This document shows, one piece after another, positions 10,907 to 23,716 of a stretch of 64,000 nt of DNA (position 1 is the stretch's first letter; the number at the start of each line of letters is the position of its first letter). A program made the position numbers and the translations under genes. Source of the stretch: Massariosphaeria phaeospora (Eukaryota; Ascomycota; Dothideomycetes; Pleosporales); NCBI GenBank assembly GCA_011032825.1, contig JAADJZ010000004.1:1488001-1552000 (forward strand), given 5' to 3'. The notes below the pieces were generated by a model, which worked only from the letters and a program-made list of their open reading frames with translations, did no database searches and was not told the origin of the DNA.

Positions 10907-13510
10907 ATGGATCCCGCGCAGCTCATCTCGTCCCAAGTTCACGTTGCTGGTGCTGGATTCGTCAGCCTCGAGCAGGCCCTGCGCAATTCTTCCCAGTATG
11001 CGGTCCAGGTCCCTCCAGCAGCTGTCGTTGATGCTTTCGAGCGATTCAAAATCTGGGCTGGCAACATCGCCGCTCACCGAAAAGGTCGACGATCCCTCGA
11101 ATATCGCCTCCGCGACGCCGCCCACCTCAAGGACGAAACACACAGCCTTCTAATAGCCTTGCACGAGTCACTCCAACGCGGTAAGGCTACTTCAAGATCG
11201 ACTATCAAGCCCAATACTCACCTTCCTAGCTTTGGCGATTGTGACGGGACTGAGAAAGCCATGGGATGAATTCTCAGACTCTGACAGCGACTCCGGATCT
11301 GACTTCGAAGGATCTCAAGACGGCACAGAGATTAACAGCACGGAGCTTGGCCAGTTACTAGCCAATATCAAGTCCACCGTCACGTGCCTTTTCAGACTGT
11401 CAATGGCCGTTAGGGATCCAGCGCCTGAGAGCCAGCATCGAAGTACAATCACAGTTGACAAGTCGTACTTTGAAGTACATGACATCATGCACGTCAAAGC
11501 GAAATTTCCTGCGTGTGCCGACCATCTAGCCGAGCGCCTTGGAAGAGCGATATCGGGGCGACGGCAATACCTCAGCTATCGTGAGGCACACCACCAGAAG
11601 CTCGCGAAGAAAGCCGAGTTGATAGGTCACGAAGAGCCAAAGACAGATTACACCAATACTAGCACAGAAGCGACACAACTTCCGCCCGCTCATACTGATA
11701 CTCCTGAAGTCCTTATAGACGACGAAACTTTCTCGCAGACGTCTTACGCCTCGTCGGCCAACTCGAGAGCGACAATTCGGGTTCCACCACTACCAAAAGA
11801 GGCCCATGACCAGGAACACTTCGAGTGTCCCTTCTGCTTTATGATAGTTTCTATACATACGAATGCAGCCTGGAAGTATGCAATTCACTACCTTACGTTC
11901 GAGTAGAATGCTAATTCACCAGACAACACGTATACAAAGATTTGCACCCTTATTGCTGCACCTTCGAATTCTGTACAACTTCAGAACGTCTTTACGACTC
12001 ACGCCACGACTGGTTCAACCATGAGCTAGAAGCACATAGAGCACTGTGGCAATGTATCGAAGGGTGCGACAAGAAATTTCAATCAGAGAGCGATTACGAG
12101 ACTCACGTCTCGGCTCAGCATCCGGATTTGGCCTCACCCAATATGCTGTCTATCCTGAAGCACACATCGAGAAGGGGCGCGAATCTGTTCAGAGAAGTCA
12201 CTTGCCCCTTATGCAACATGTCGTGTTCCCTACGCGCCTTCCAGCGACACGTAGGAAGACATCAAGAGCATATTGCTCTGTTTGCTCTCCCTATTCAACA
12301 AGAAGAGGGGGAGACTGATGATGGCTCCAATCAAGAAATTGCCAGTATTGAAAGAGCCGAGTCTTTCATGAACTCTGCATCAGACGTCGGTATCGATGAA
12401 GACGATGATGACTACCTGGATTATGGCGTGGAAGCCGAGGATGTGGCACTGCATAATGGACCAATGGAGCCAGTAATATCTAAGGATAAGCACGTGTCCA
12501 AGGAGTGCAATGACGCTCAGGAAGACGATCTGGTTGACGTACTTGGACTTATGGAACAGTCACTTGAGACTTCGATGGCTGGGCTAAATAAAGAGACTGT
12601 AAAATTTGTGAAACAAGAACTGGCCAGTAGAGACCGAGGAAACAAAGGTAAGAGTAAACGCGAAAGGCTCGAAGCCACATCAACTATCGAAGCAGACGAG
12701 TCAACAGTGGCGCGTCCCGTTAACACGGAAGAGTCCTGGGCAGCATACTACTTCGAGGTCCATGCACGGGATTGTGTCTATTGCAAGGATCCATACGAGG
12801 TCCACCGCTCCAGAGAGCAACTGTGCGAAACAGGCCATCGTCTTGCGCAAGATGTGGGAGCACTTTTGCACAATGGAAGTGACGGCACAACTCGCAGCAC
12901 GAATGGAGATCTAGTTCACCTCCCAGCTGGGTACACCCAGGGACAAGGTCTTCTAAAGGCTATCGAGCGCAGCATACGGCACAGGTCACGTACCCCATTT
13001 GTCTCGCAAGATCGCGCCTATTACGTTGCACCGCGCAGTTCCTCAACCGTACACTCAACCAAAGTCGAACAGGCACCGCAAAGTGCACTGAAGCCGCGGG
13101 CACGGGCGCGACCGCGACCGCGATCTGGCGAGATCATCGACTGGCCTTCTCGGGAATCCAAGCTTGTCCCTCCGGCGGGATTCCCTAGCGAAGAGGGATC
13201 ATTGCAAAGCGAAGCTTCAGGACAACGCAAAGTAACCCACCCTGCTGCGCCACAAATCATAGTCGAACGCAGAGACACACGCAAGCGTGACAAGGGCAAA
13301 AGGAAGCAGGAATCGCAGGGCTTGCCGGAAGATGCCCCCAAGGGATCCCAGTATGAGATCGACTTGGCTGCTCAACGACGGAATGCGGGTTCCCTCTATG
13401 AGACCGACTTGGCTGAACAACGACGGAATGCAGCGAAGTACTCTGTCGAGATCCGCGAGCCATCAGCTCGCGACCTGCGTGAACACCGCCTCTCTGGTTA
13501 TTACAGGTGA
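10907..13510 (+). CDS. fungal C2H2 zinc-finger protein, 3 exons, 835 aa
   Basis: Exons 10907-11180, 11230-11875 and 11923-13510 join in frame (donors GTAAGG and GTATGC, acceptors CCTAG and CACCAG). ATG 10907 is the first in-frame Met. Residues about 50-75 carry the F-x-I-W-A-G-N-I-A...R-x-SLEYRLRDA block typical of fungal C2H2 proteins with this architecture. A zinc-binding region starts with CPFCFM at about 291 and continues with HPYCCTFEFC...RLYDSRHDWFNHE. A C-x3-C-x12-H-x4-H finger lies at about 351-373 and a further CPLC...H...H finger at about 401-420. Then come an acidic linker, a second Cys/His block (ARDCVYCKDPYEVHRSREQLCETGH, about residues 588-612, here abbreviated in meaning only), an Arg-rich tail and a duplicated YE(I/T)DLA(A/E)QRRNA motif near the end. 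Probably nuclear. A donor-like CAG/GTGAAA lies just before the stop, so an extra 3' exon is possible. Confidence 0.87.
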
Positions 13511-15989
13511 AACTGGCTTGCCGTTCTATGATGCCGCCCGAAAGCAGAACCAAGGCATGCGAGAAAGATGGGGGCGTCGGATGAAAGCTGCACTTACCGA
13601 TGCTGGCGATTGTGATGGGTATAGAAGAAGAACTTCCGAATGCCCAGTGAACACTCATCAGGCGCAATAAATACCAAGGGAACACGAGTTGTGAAGAGCT
13701 TAGATGGTATGGCATTTGAGGATTCGCAAGACCAAGCCCACTTTCCAGCCGAGCATAGCCGCATCTTCTCGCAGAGGTATGTCAGAAGAATCCAAAGGGA
13801 CAACAAGAGTGCGTCGGGTAGTGACAGCCGAAGAGAGAGACGCATCAAGGAAGTCAATCATTAAACGGGTGCTTCTCGTTATGGAACCCAGTCTTCTTGT
13901 CAACGCAACGAAGTCATGATTTTTGATGCGGTTCCTCGATATTGATCCAGGACGCATCCTACGACACATCTGAGCTCAGGTGCCCTCGAGCGTTCAGAGC
14001 ATCAAGCTGCTACAATGCAGTGCAGAATTGCCAAAATTCGAAAATAGTACCATGCAGCAGCTTTCGGTTAGACTCCAAATAACTGTTGTTGGGCGAGCAT
14101 AACAGCTCAGCTTCGTACCGGCAAGTTCGGGCCCCTTCTCCACTCGCCTAGAAGCCGCCTAGATACACATCTCATCTCATCTCATCTCGTACGACGTCCG
14201 ATCGCCCAGCCCAGCCCAGCCCAGCCCGCGATCTGATCTGATCTGCCCAACTATCAGCCCTGTACCGATCCTATGGCGCTCACCCGCCGCGCCTAACCCC
14301 TCCGGGCCGGCCGCACGCATCTCCACCTCTTCAGTTCAGCTCGCCAGCGCCACACTCGGCACCCGCCCACCATGCACTTGGATGCACGTGCGTCTGAGCA
14401 CGGTCGGGACCCTGTCGCGCATTTGGAATCTCTAGTCGCCTGCGCTGCATCCGTACGTAGACTGCTATCGCATGAACTTCATCTTATTAGCTCCTTGTAA
14501 GTACGAGCTGAGCTGAGCCGAGCAGGAGCCATAATCGGGCCATTCATTTGCCGAGTTCGGCTTTGGGCGGGCGAGTGCGATTCTGATGGCCATATGCCTC
14601 GGCATGCGTGCTTGCATGCATGAGAGGCTGAAAAGGCGAGCAGAGCGGCTGGAATGTGCGAGTTGCTACAAGTGGGGCGAAGAAGCCGCCGGGGTGCAAG
14701 TGCAAGCCGAGGAGTGAGATCGGAACCTCGAGGAAGGAACGAACGATGACGGGATTAGGATGGTCAAAGAGCAGGCTCGATGCTAGCGATGCTGTTCATG
14801 AGAGAGCGTGGAGAACCGAACAGCAGATATCAACAAACCGTACGCACTGAGGCCGTAAACGCGTTCGTTGAAAACGATATTTCAAGCCCGCCCAGCGTGC
14901 ATGAAGTCAGTAGTCGTTGACGTGCCCGCCGGTCAGCGTCACGACTCAAGCTCCACAACGGGAGCTACCACCTGTCACACTCACACTCCCCCACCCTGAC
15001 TCGAGCCTCCCCACCCACGCAAGTCTAGGGCGCTAGCCCCATTCAGCAAAGCATGAGGCGCGAAAGGAAAGCGTGGCGTTTCACCCACGCTTCGAGTCAG
15101 GCAGCACGGGGCGAGCGTTTGAAGAACGTTGCATGGAGGAAGAAAGCGGATGCGGCTTGGCGTGGCGTGGCTTCAAGGCGAGCTGATGCTGAGCTGAGCT
15201 GCAAGCGAGCCAGCACAACACAACACGGGTTAACAAGGGGCGGAGCGGATTCTCGAAGAAGGGAAGGGAGCGGAGCGGAGCTGGACTTGTGGTGTAGCTT
15301 TTGCGGGGAGGGAGTGGTAAGGATAGATAACTGGGACGAAGTGCGGAGCGGGGATTGAATTGAATGCCATCTAAAATATATGGGAGATGGAGCGGATAGA
15401 GGCGAAAGTGGAGTTTGCAGGTGAGAATGCAGGAAAGCGCGCGCTAAGCCGAACCCAGTAGCTTGCTTGCACAGCTAGTCACTGATTGGCTGCTCGACGT
15501 CTTTTGAAACCTTTAGGGGCAAGTGCATCCTTGACGATAACGAAAACGACGGATACACAGCACCCAAGAAAATGGAAGAGAAAAGTCGCCATTGCATTGT
15601 GAAGGGTGGTGCCATGTAGCGGCCAACTGGTATTCGCGTGTCCTTGCTTTCCGCGTATCTATCCACAGCACCCGTGCGAGACCGCACCGTGTCACTCAAG
15701 ACCTCCTGCGTCTTCTCCACATCATAATCCTCCGCCCTCGAATCTGATGTTGCAGAACCCAACTGGAGATCCCGCTCCTCCATTCATTGAGGTCACACAA
15801 ACGGCATAACAGTGGAAGGCCGTCGATGATCTCAGCGCCAATAGTAAAATACAATATCGTAAGGGGAGATAAAACTAGTAATTAACGAAAGTAGGAAGGA
15901 AAAGGCTGGGATGACCAAGGAAACATCAAAAAGAAAAGAAAGAAAAATAATAGTGCACCGAGTACGGAAGGAAAGTAGCGACGAGTCTA
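13511..15989. other. 2.5-kb non-coding stretch with simple repeats
   Basis: It contains (TCTCA)n and (CCCAG)n tracts at about 14169-14227 and alternating AGCT/GAGC-rich sequence near 14500-15350. Frames at about 13640-13920 could be a downstream exon of the C2H2 gene but have no independent support. A 102-codon minus frame at 15475-15783 has no recognisable family. Confidence 0.4.
14169..14227. repeat. (TCTCA)n and (CCCAG)n microsatellites
   Basis: Four TCTCA-type units at about 14169-14190 are followed by about five CCCAG units at 14205-14227. The second tract is the reverse complement of the GGGCT repeats at 2271-2294. Confidence 0.7.
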
Positions 15990-17000
15990 TTACGAGCGGG
16001 GGTTCCGGTCTTCGGTCAACAGGCTCGCGATCGGGACGTTGTCCCGGGGAGCTGAGCTCCAGGTACCAGCCCTCTGGCGTCCAATAGAGGGGACCGGCAT
16101 GGGCAGGACGTAGGGCATGCGCTCGGGAGCAGAGACTGAGCTGATGTTCATCGGGCTGAAATGCCTGGGGTCATGCTGGATGGGAGACATGTAAGGGAAG
16201 GGGGAGGGCTTGAGCATAGGGTGCTGCATCATGCTGCCATCCGGAGACGCGTCTGGGGTGGGAGGGCGAACGACGCGGGCACCGGAGCGCCAGATGTCCT
16301 CAAGCTGGGCAGGGGAGACATCCGCGCCATAGTCAGCGGCGACGGTGGCCCAGAACTCCTGGCGGCGAGCTTCGTAGATGGCACGGAGACGGTCAGTGTC
16401 GACAACCTTGGGTTGATGGGCCACTTCAGTGTTGATGCGGAGAGCGTTGTAGGGTTCGGGCGACTCGCGGGGAGTGAGAGTGCGAGGCTTGGGTAGGAGG
16501 ATCTTATGCTGGTTGCGGTTGGGCGACGCGGAGATCGAAGCGGACCTCATGTGGGGGCTGCCGCCAGTGTAGCTCATAGGGGAGCCGTGCCGAGACGATT
16601 GGGAGAAGTCATCGCGGTCCGCTGCCAATGAATAAGCCGGGGACTGGCCGGCGGAGCTGCCAGAAATTGAAGACGACACGGATGAGGTGCGCTTACGACG
16701 GTGGCTACCGTGCGACAACTGATGGTAGTGGAGGCGGCAGGCCAACTCAGTCTTCTTCAGGTGAGCCGCGATATGCTTGTAGGGCATCTTCTGCATGCGA
16801 GTCTGGAGGAGGTAGTTCTCCTGTGTTGTTCACGTTAGGACAAAGTTTTTCGGCGCGAGACTTGAGTCACGTACCTCTTCTTCAGACCAGGACCTATTTC
16901 CTCCGACAGACATCTTTCGAGCGCGCAGGCTGGAAGCGTTGGGTGCTTGCGAGTCCATCTCGACGAGAGGAGATAGAATCTGGGGTTGATGGTGAAGCAT
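15990..17000 (-). CDS. SANT/Myb-like DNA-binding protein, 2 exons, 318 aa
   Basis: Exon 1 is 17000-16875 and exon 2 is 16820-15990, with a 54-nt intron (donor GTACGT, branch CTAAC, acceptor ACAG). The intron splits the SANT domain, which reads RSWSEEE then ENYLLQTRM, then MPYKHIAAHLKKTELACRLH. Its tryptophan/hydrophobic spacing and the final CRLHYHQLSHG helix (about residues 37-80) are typical of fungal Myb-like factors. After the domain come a basic HRRKR patch (likely nuclear signal), Ser-rich disordered sequence, a helical segment around DRLRAIYEARRQEFWATVAADYG and a Pro/Met-rich tail. The ATG at 17000 is the first in frame upstream of the domain. It diverges from the Myb-like gene at 19472 across a 2.5-kb spacer. 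Probably a transcription regulator; targets unknown. Confidence 0.85.
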
Positions 17001-19471
17001 GGTGATATTGTTTGGTAGTGTTTTGGTAGAGGTGAGTAGTTGGTGGATGAATTCTATCGTCAGATCGTGTCCGCTAGGGGTTGTTCGTTGGTCGTCTTCG
17101 AGGCTGGCTCGTGAAAGAATGTATTACAAGTGGTGTAGATTACCCAAGTTAATTGCTCAGCAATGTTTATTAAGGAATGTAAGGCAGCCCAACCGGTGGG
17201 AGATGAAAGAGAGTATTAAAAGGCTGCTAGAGAAACAAAAGACTGATGCCGATTGAACAAGTGCGGTTGGGGCCTGGAAACCTGGGGACATCCGTCAAGA
17301 TATACGGTTTGGACAGTGACAAGAAACGAGGTGTTCTCGGGCCTCTACGAGAGCATTGCTGATTGGAGTGGCATGAGCTGATGAGGGCAGCGTTTTCAAA
17401 CCTGGGTCCTGCAGCTACGTTTTGATCGTCGTCATGGTCGATGGCGGCGTTCAGAGCCAAAATGTTTGGAAAGCGCATGACACGAGACGTGCTAAGCCTG
17501 AATGGGCCTGATAGAAGTTTGGACGAGATCTGGGTGCTCGGAAGAACAGTGATCTGGGGCTGGTGCGCATGAATTGCGCGGACTCTTTGGTACATAGCGG
17601 AGGCAGTTTCAAAACTCGGCGTGTTAGAGTGAGGGGCGTGCACACACTTGGGTGAAGCGAGACGTTTTGACAGTGTTTAGTGCTCCAAACAAGCTCATCG
17701 GAAGTCCGTTACGGCGGGCGCTAACTCAGAACGCGGGCTGCCAGGCTGGAGAGAGATCAGTGCGCAGTAGGTTATTCGTATCTTGAGTCGGCGGCACGAG
17801 GCGGCGAGGACACACACACGGGCGGAAAAGCTACGAGATGGACAGAGCACGCGGCGCGGAGAAAAGGCTGGTGGTCTAGCGTGCAGAACGCTTGCGCAAA
17901 CCTGAGTTGTTCGTACAACGGGGTAGACAGCAGTCGCTGGAGTTGCGTACTGTGCGGCGGGCGAAACGAGATGGCTATTCGGAAGCGCTGCGATCCGCTC
18001 TGAGCATCAACGACGAGGCCTCTCGCTAGGATGAAGCTTGGCCGTCCATGGAGAAGACTGAAGCGGCTTTGGCGGTGTGCGAGAGAGGGCTTCCAGAGCG
18101 CTTCTGGCAGAACCGATGAGGCGTCTGGGACGCTCAAACGCGGGCTGACACCAGGGGCGTGTCAGGTGGCTGAGGAGTCGGTCTTGGCGGCGGGATGTGA
18201 GTTCCAGCGGACGTCAACACGGGCGACTTAAGAAGGCCTCGTCGCGGTCTGCCTGCCACCGAGTTGCAGCTTCTGCCTGCCGCGGCGAAGGGAGTTTGCA
18301 CGTCGACGAGCGAGCCGGAGTGTGCAGTGATCAGGTCCAGCGTCCGCGGCTGGCGCTGCTTGCTTCGCACAGCGCCTGCACGCGGTCCGCCTCTGCAACC
18401 GGCGCGCGGGCGGAGAGAGGAGAGGGGCAGGGATTGCTGGTTGTTTGTCGACGCTGCGAATGCGGGTTAATTGGAACAATCTACGCGGCGGGACTGTCAT
18501 TGGCGGAACCGCTGGCTTTTCTCGCGGATGTTGATGAGTTGTCGTCGGCGACTGTGTATGACGGCGAGGTCTAGCAGGCGGTGGTCGCAGTCGTGACTTC
18601 CTCCCGGTGGTCTCCCTCACCGATGCTGCTGCTGCGGGAGGAAGGCACGAGCAAGTCAGAGGAAGCGGCGCCTGAGCACGCGCCCGCTGCCCCGCCCCGC
18701 CCGCTCCGCGACGACGACCACCGACGTCTGTTCTCCAGCACCGGCTGTCTCCCCAACACTCGCGCGTCCGCTGGCTGTATATATATACTTCTCCGCCGTC
18801 CGCCGTCCGCCTGCTCGCCTCTACGCCGCCTCACCACTCGCCGGGCTCCAGCGCCGCTCTTCTCTAGCATGGGAGGGCCCGCGCCCGCCGGTGGCTCGAT
18901 GGGTCGCGCTGCATTAAATGCAACACTCGCATGAAGAGGGACCCGTCACGCGCTGGCTGCATTCCCCGCCTCTTGCGACTCGTCTTGTGCCCGTAGCTTG
19001 GAAGCCACCTAATTGATCGAGGAGGCTATACGGCTGCTACCCCGCTTTCTTGTCTGCAGCTCTCCCAAGTACTGGTACCTCCGTCGCCGCCAGACACTCA
19101 CCCTCGCCCGCGTACCGGTACTTGGGCTCCCCCATCCTGGCGGTTTCCCCAGCCGGCACTTGGCTGCTTAACCCCAAACCATCCTGGTCCGTCCTCCACA
19201 CTCGTGCCGTTGACCGCGTCCCATTCGCTCGCTCCCTGGCAACCTGACCTTTCTTGTATCCCATGTACTTGATCAGCGTCCGCACCCGGGCACCGATCTG
19301 CCACTTGAATATCATGATGATCTACCGCCTTCACTTTGGAGGTCCGTCCCTTTGAATGCGGTCCTGAATTTGCCTGGAGCATGACCTCACTGTATGGGCG
19401 TACCCAGACTCACCAGTGAAGCTGCCTCGTATATCTGTCCGCCTGCCTAGGTCATAGTAGCCTCGCCCGCC
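17001..19471. other. 2.5-kb divergent spacer between two Myb-like genes
   Basis: GC-rich with pyrimidine tracts and a short (CCGTCCG) repeat near 18790. The long frames on both strands look like by-products of base composition and show no family features. A TATATATA stretch lies at about 18779. It probably contains long 5' UTRs or regulatory sequence. Confidence 0.4.
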
Positions 19472-20476
19472 ATGTCGTGAGTCCATCGTCAACCCAGAAA
19501 GTGCTCGCTTCGTGCTTGAGTACTGAGCTCTTTTACCTTCGTACCGGCGCGCTGACGTCGTACCCTACGTTTCACAGTTCCTCACCCGCCGCCAAACGCA
19601 GCTTGAAACCCTCACCCATCGCCCCAAGCTCGCAGCAAAACGCCCAGTTCGCCATACCTACTGAGCTGCCCACGCTTCAGCCTGCCACAACGCCAGCTCA
19701 GGAGCATTTTGCCAGCTTCCAACAGCCGCCAACGCCTACATCGCGAAAGCGGAAGTCTGCGAGCATGAACCAGCCACAAGAGCAACTGGCGAGCTCTGCA
19801 ACACCCACGGCTGCTCCGCCCGGCGCCGCAACCGCTTCCCAGGCTGCCGATGTCGAGCCGCCCGCGCACGAGCCCAAGGCCAAGAAGAGTCGGACAAATA
19901 CGCCGTGGACACCGGCTGAGGAGCAGAGGCTGAAGCAGATGAGAGATGCAGGGAACAGCTGGAGCGCAATCGCAAAGGTAGACAAACACAGATCCAAGAA
20001 ATGCAAATCTCGGTGCACATATAGAACGGGATTGAATATTTGAAAATGGAGCACTGACTCGAGTTTGATCACGTCAGACGTTTCCAGCGCGAACAGAAGG
20101 AAGCGTGAAGAAGCACTGGTACAAGGTAGGCGCGACGTCGTCGACTGTTGAGTGCCGCCTGTTTGCTGATCACGACCGCAGGACATGCATTATGCCGAGT
20201 TCGGGGAAGACGAGGTGGGTCTCCTGCTGTTCGAGTATCGAACAGTTCTTGCAGTGTACACATGCTGACCAAACGAAAAAGAGCGCAGCGTTGCTCGCAG
20301 CGATAAAGGAGTACGACGCCAACAAGTGGAAGAGCATCGGACAGAAAGTTGGCAAACCCGCAAAAGTAGGCTCGGACGTGTCTCTTGTACCTCGGGGTAT
20401 CGTCGAGAAAGTTCCAGCTGACATGTTGCAGGCGTGCGAGCAATATGCGAAGGAGCACTTCGGTGGGAAGGTCTGA
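19472..20476 (+). CDS. two-repeat SANT/Myb-like protein, 6 exons, 204 aa
   Basis: Exons 19472-19476, 19578-19977, 20078-20125, 20182-20214, 20282-20365 and 20432-20476 join in frame. The first exon contributes only ATG-TC. Residues 1 to about 130 are Pro/Gln/Ala-rich with basic RKRK and KAKKSR clusters. A first Myb repeat follows (TPWTPAEEQRLKQMRDAG then NSWSAIAKTFPARTEGSVKKHW) and a second one (ESAALLAAIKEYDANKW then KSIGQKVGKPAKACEQYAKEHF). The two repeats and the QKVGKPAKACEQ signature are a familiar fungal Myb-like family layout. Five introns in a 204-aa protein is dense. The neighbouring gene at about 23.7-24.8 kb has the same two-repeat order, suggesting an old duplication (inference). 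Likely nuclear DNA-binding protein. Confidence 0.88.
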
Positions 20477-23400
20477 ACGGTTTCTGAACACAAATCTGCA
20501 TCTTTCCGATTTTAGCGCGTTGGGCTCATCTCATGATACCAGCTCTCTTTCTACATAGAGCATTGTATGCGCAGAGTTCCTGTCGGCACCCGCTCGTCTT
20601 TCTTGGAGTCTCCGGACATGGTTCTTGGCGGTGGAGTATACTGGGATATGCGGTTCTCTCCTTTGGTCAAAATGTTCGGTCACGTTGGCTGCCTCTCTTC
20701 CTCTTTCTGCCGTACTAATTTCTCTCGAGTCGTCGTCTCTTCCATGGTACTGGTAAATGCGAGAGGGGGAGAGCCAGCCCTGGGCGGATTGTCCAGTCCC
20801 TATTTAGCGCGACCCGTCGTCTGCCCGTGGCGAGTTCGGCTCCGTGATGAACTCGGATAGATGCCCGGGTCAGGCTCGGTCGGGACGGCCATTGGCCGAT
20901 TCTTAATATGTCTTCCGTTTCATGAACTTGCGTTTGTTTCGGCAGTCTGCAGTTCACACGGTGCGTTTCGATCGTTTATCTCCACCCAAACCGTGCTTGA
21001 TTATGTTCCCGGTCTTGTTCGTCGATCGATTCGAAGCCGTACCGTTTTCCCGTGTGCTAGGAGCATGCAGCCAGCCGTTGCTTGATGATATCAGATGCCG
21101 TGGGTCTGTACGCCGCTGGACGAGCCGTCTTCCAATTAGCAACAATGTCGAGATATCTCGGTCACGGTGTGTCCGAGTAACCGGGCAGCTTCCAATCTAC
21201 CACAGCCTGCCGCGAACCAGGCCAGTGGGCACATTTGGGCGAGCAGATGCTTCTGTCGACGACGTTCGCCAAGTTATATCGGGAGACGCCCGTCGAACGG
21301 CGGGTGCGTGGATAAGGGCGCAGACCACCAAGATGGGCACACCACGACTCGACTTCGGTCCAGGGTAACGGCGCAACGAGGGCACTGTACTCTGTGTACG
21401 TGTGTGCATCTACATGGCTAGCCTGCGTCTGCGGGCGAGCACATGGTCAATGGATAGGTAGTAGGATCATGACGAGCGTGCAGAGAGCGCCTCGAACGAT
21501 GGTGGGGGGTGGCATCTCAGGTCCAACCTGGCCACGAGCGCGTGGTCCAGCTCCAGCCTAAATGGCTAATACAGGTTGCTGGTCGAGTACGTGCGAGACG
21601 GCACGTTGACGGCGGCGTATCAACGAGTGCGCGAGAGCAGCAGGCCGGCAAGCTGAAATGACGAGGTCGCTCTGGTAAGGTCTCCCTTGGCTGTACCCGG
21701 TCGTGCACTGTCGCGGCTCGCAGATCACGTGCGTCATCAGGTGCAGGTGCAGGTGCCCTGTTCGCGGTGCGGCGCATCACCACGACGTCTCCGATCCTCC
21801 GAATCCGACTCAGATACCTGCCGCGCGCCGTTGCCTGCGCATCGCGGCGTTCCTGCGTGGCGCGGCCGGTGTAGTCGCCTGCATCCGTCCTGCCCGCCCA
21901 CTGCACTTGAGATGAGATGGCGGCCATGGGCGCGTCGAGGGGAGGGAGGGGGGCGCGCGCGGAGAAGTGGGAACCCGCTGGGGTTGGCGATGGCCAGCTG
22001 CAGTCGTGGGTCGTGGGTCGTGGCTGTGGTGTTGCTGGCGATGCTGGCGATGCTGTCGTTCGCGCTCCCGGGCTAGTCCCGTCTAGCGGCGAACCGCGTC
22101 GCGTCGCTCATTGCTGCACTCGACCTCAGTCCTCCTCACTCCCCCATCGCCGCCTGCAGGTAGCGAAATTCTCCGCTGCGCCCATCTCCAATTGCCACCA
22201 CCGCGCATGCACGCAGCCATCCGTACGTCCGCGAGCCCGCCTGCCGTGCCCTCGTGCGCCACCCAGCAAGATGCTCGGGAGATTCCTGTGGCTCGGACGA
22301 TCTCGCGCTCGGCGGGGGGGTTTGGCCAGCCGCGTATAGGCCGGCATGTCTGCTATGCCCTCCTGAAACGGCATCCGCATGAGCTGCTGGGCCAATCTGA
22401 AGCCGTCATGCCAATGCGTCAGAGACCCACGATGCTGAGGGCCTGGCTGCCCACGGTCGCCCAGGCTGCGAGGCCTGACGGGCGGGTGCTCCGGCAAGAC
22501 AGCGCGCTCTACCGGCATATCGCCGCCTGGCCCGCGAAGCACTGCAAGAGCGCGCAGCATAATCGCCCATTGCCACCCCTCGCGGGACGGCTGCTTCCAG
22601 GCATGGCCAGCGGTCCCAGAGCGTCGTGGTGCGGGATGCCATAATGTGTCCTGGTGGGCCCGTCGCCATTCGCCCTGGCCGCCTGGTGCGCCCCTCCAGC
22701 AGCCGCTCAACAACGCACACGGCGCAGGGCCCCCGCCGCTGCTGCTGCTGCTGCTCCCGCCGCCCGGGCTACCCAAGGCTGGCCGGCTCGTCTGTGTCGA
22801 GGCGGTGGTCTGGCAGGTGGCGGGCCCGCTTTGGGCGCTGCTTATGCATCGCCGCCGGCCTGCCTGGCTTCCTGGCGCTCGTCCGCCGCCGGGATCGCGC
22901 CTGCAGCAGCTGTAACGGCGCTGGGAGATCGTCTGTCGTCTTCTGTAGGCGTTCTGGAAATAGGGCTACCGTGGCATGGACCGCCCGTCACCCCTGCCGC
23001 CGGCCTGTGGTCGAGCGGAGCGTGGCCTGCGTCTCTCACGGCGACCCTCATCTTGCGCCGTCAGCCACTCACATCATGCGCCCAGCGGCATTGCAGCGCC
23101 CAAATTGACCTGCGATGGCTCTCGCGATCGTGTGCTGGGGCCTCCCCGGCTACTGATCACCGCATTATGCTTGACGTAGAATTCGTCCTGGGGCTTGCCC
23201 TCCTCAGCCAAGTCCCTACCCTTCAGGAACAAGGACCGTCTCGTGGGTAGGCCATTGCCTCTGGTGCTTGGACACAGAAGTCCGTGTGGCAATTGCACAG
23301 GACCGGGCTTCTCGAAGGCACGATACTGCCCGAAATTTCTCAATGCTCTCCCTCCTATCTGGCGCGAACAACATTTTATAATGCACCTGCGTTCCCGCCG

Positions 23401-23716
23401 CTTCTCCAAGTTTAGTTTTCACAGGGCTATACTCGGCTATCCCAACGCTTAACGAACCGATAACAGTCTTCTGCTGGATAGCGCGTCCCAGGCTCTTCTT
23501 GCTGCAACATTTGTCAATATAACAGAACACGGCCATCCCAAACACGTGCGATACACCTCCTCGAGTCGGCTCCGATCTCAAACTGGGCATCCGCAACCCT
23601 TCTGGTTCAGGTCTCACTGCGGCGGCCTGCCAGAGCAAGCTAGCTCTGGTAGTCTCCATGCATATTCGCAACGCTGGCGAGTCCCCCCCGAGGCTACTTC
23701 CTCGACTACGTGCCAG
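20477..23716. other. 3.2-kb GC-rich spacer
   Basis: Long frames exist on both strands (for example about 22126-22776) but are Gly/Arg/Pro-rich by-products of GC content with no domain. A CTG/GCT run lies at about 22737-22755. An upstream exon of the following Myb-like gene may lie at the right end. Confidence 0.4.

Noticed and set aside
15475..15783. 102-codon minus-strand frame
   Set aside because: Acidic start and hydrophobic middle look superficially protein-like, but there is no family, no conserved motif and no neighbour support.
22126..22776. 216-codon minus-strand frame
   Set aside because: Gly/Arg/Pro-rich composition follows from high GC content; overlapping frames on both strands are equally long and no motif or splice-compatible partner is visible.
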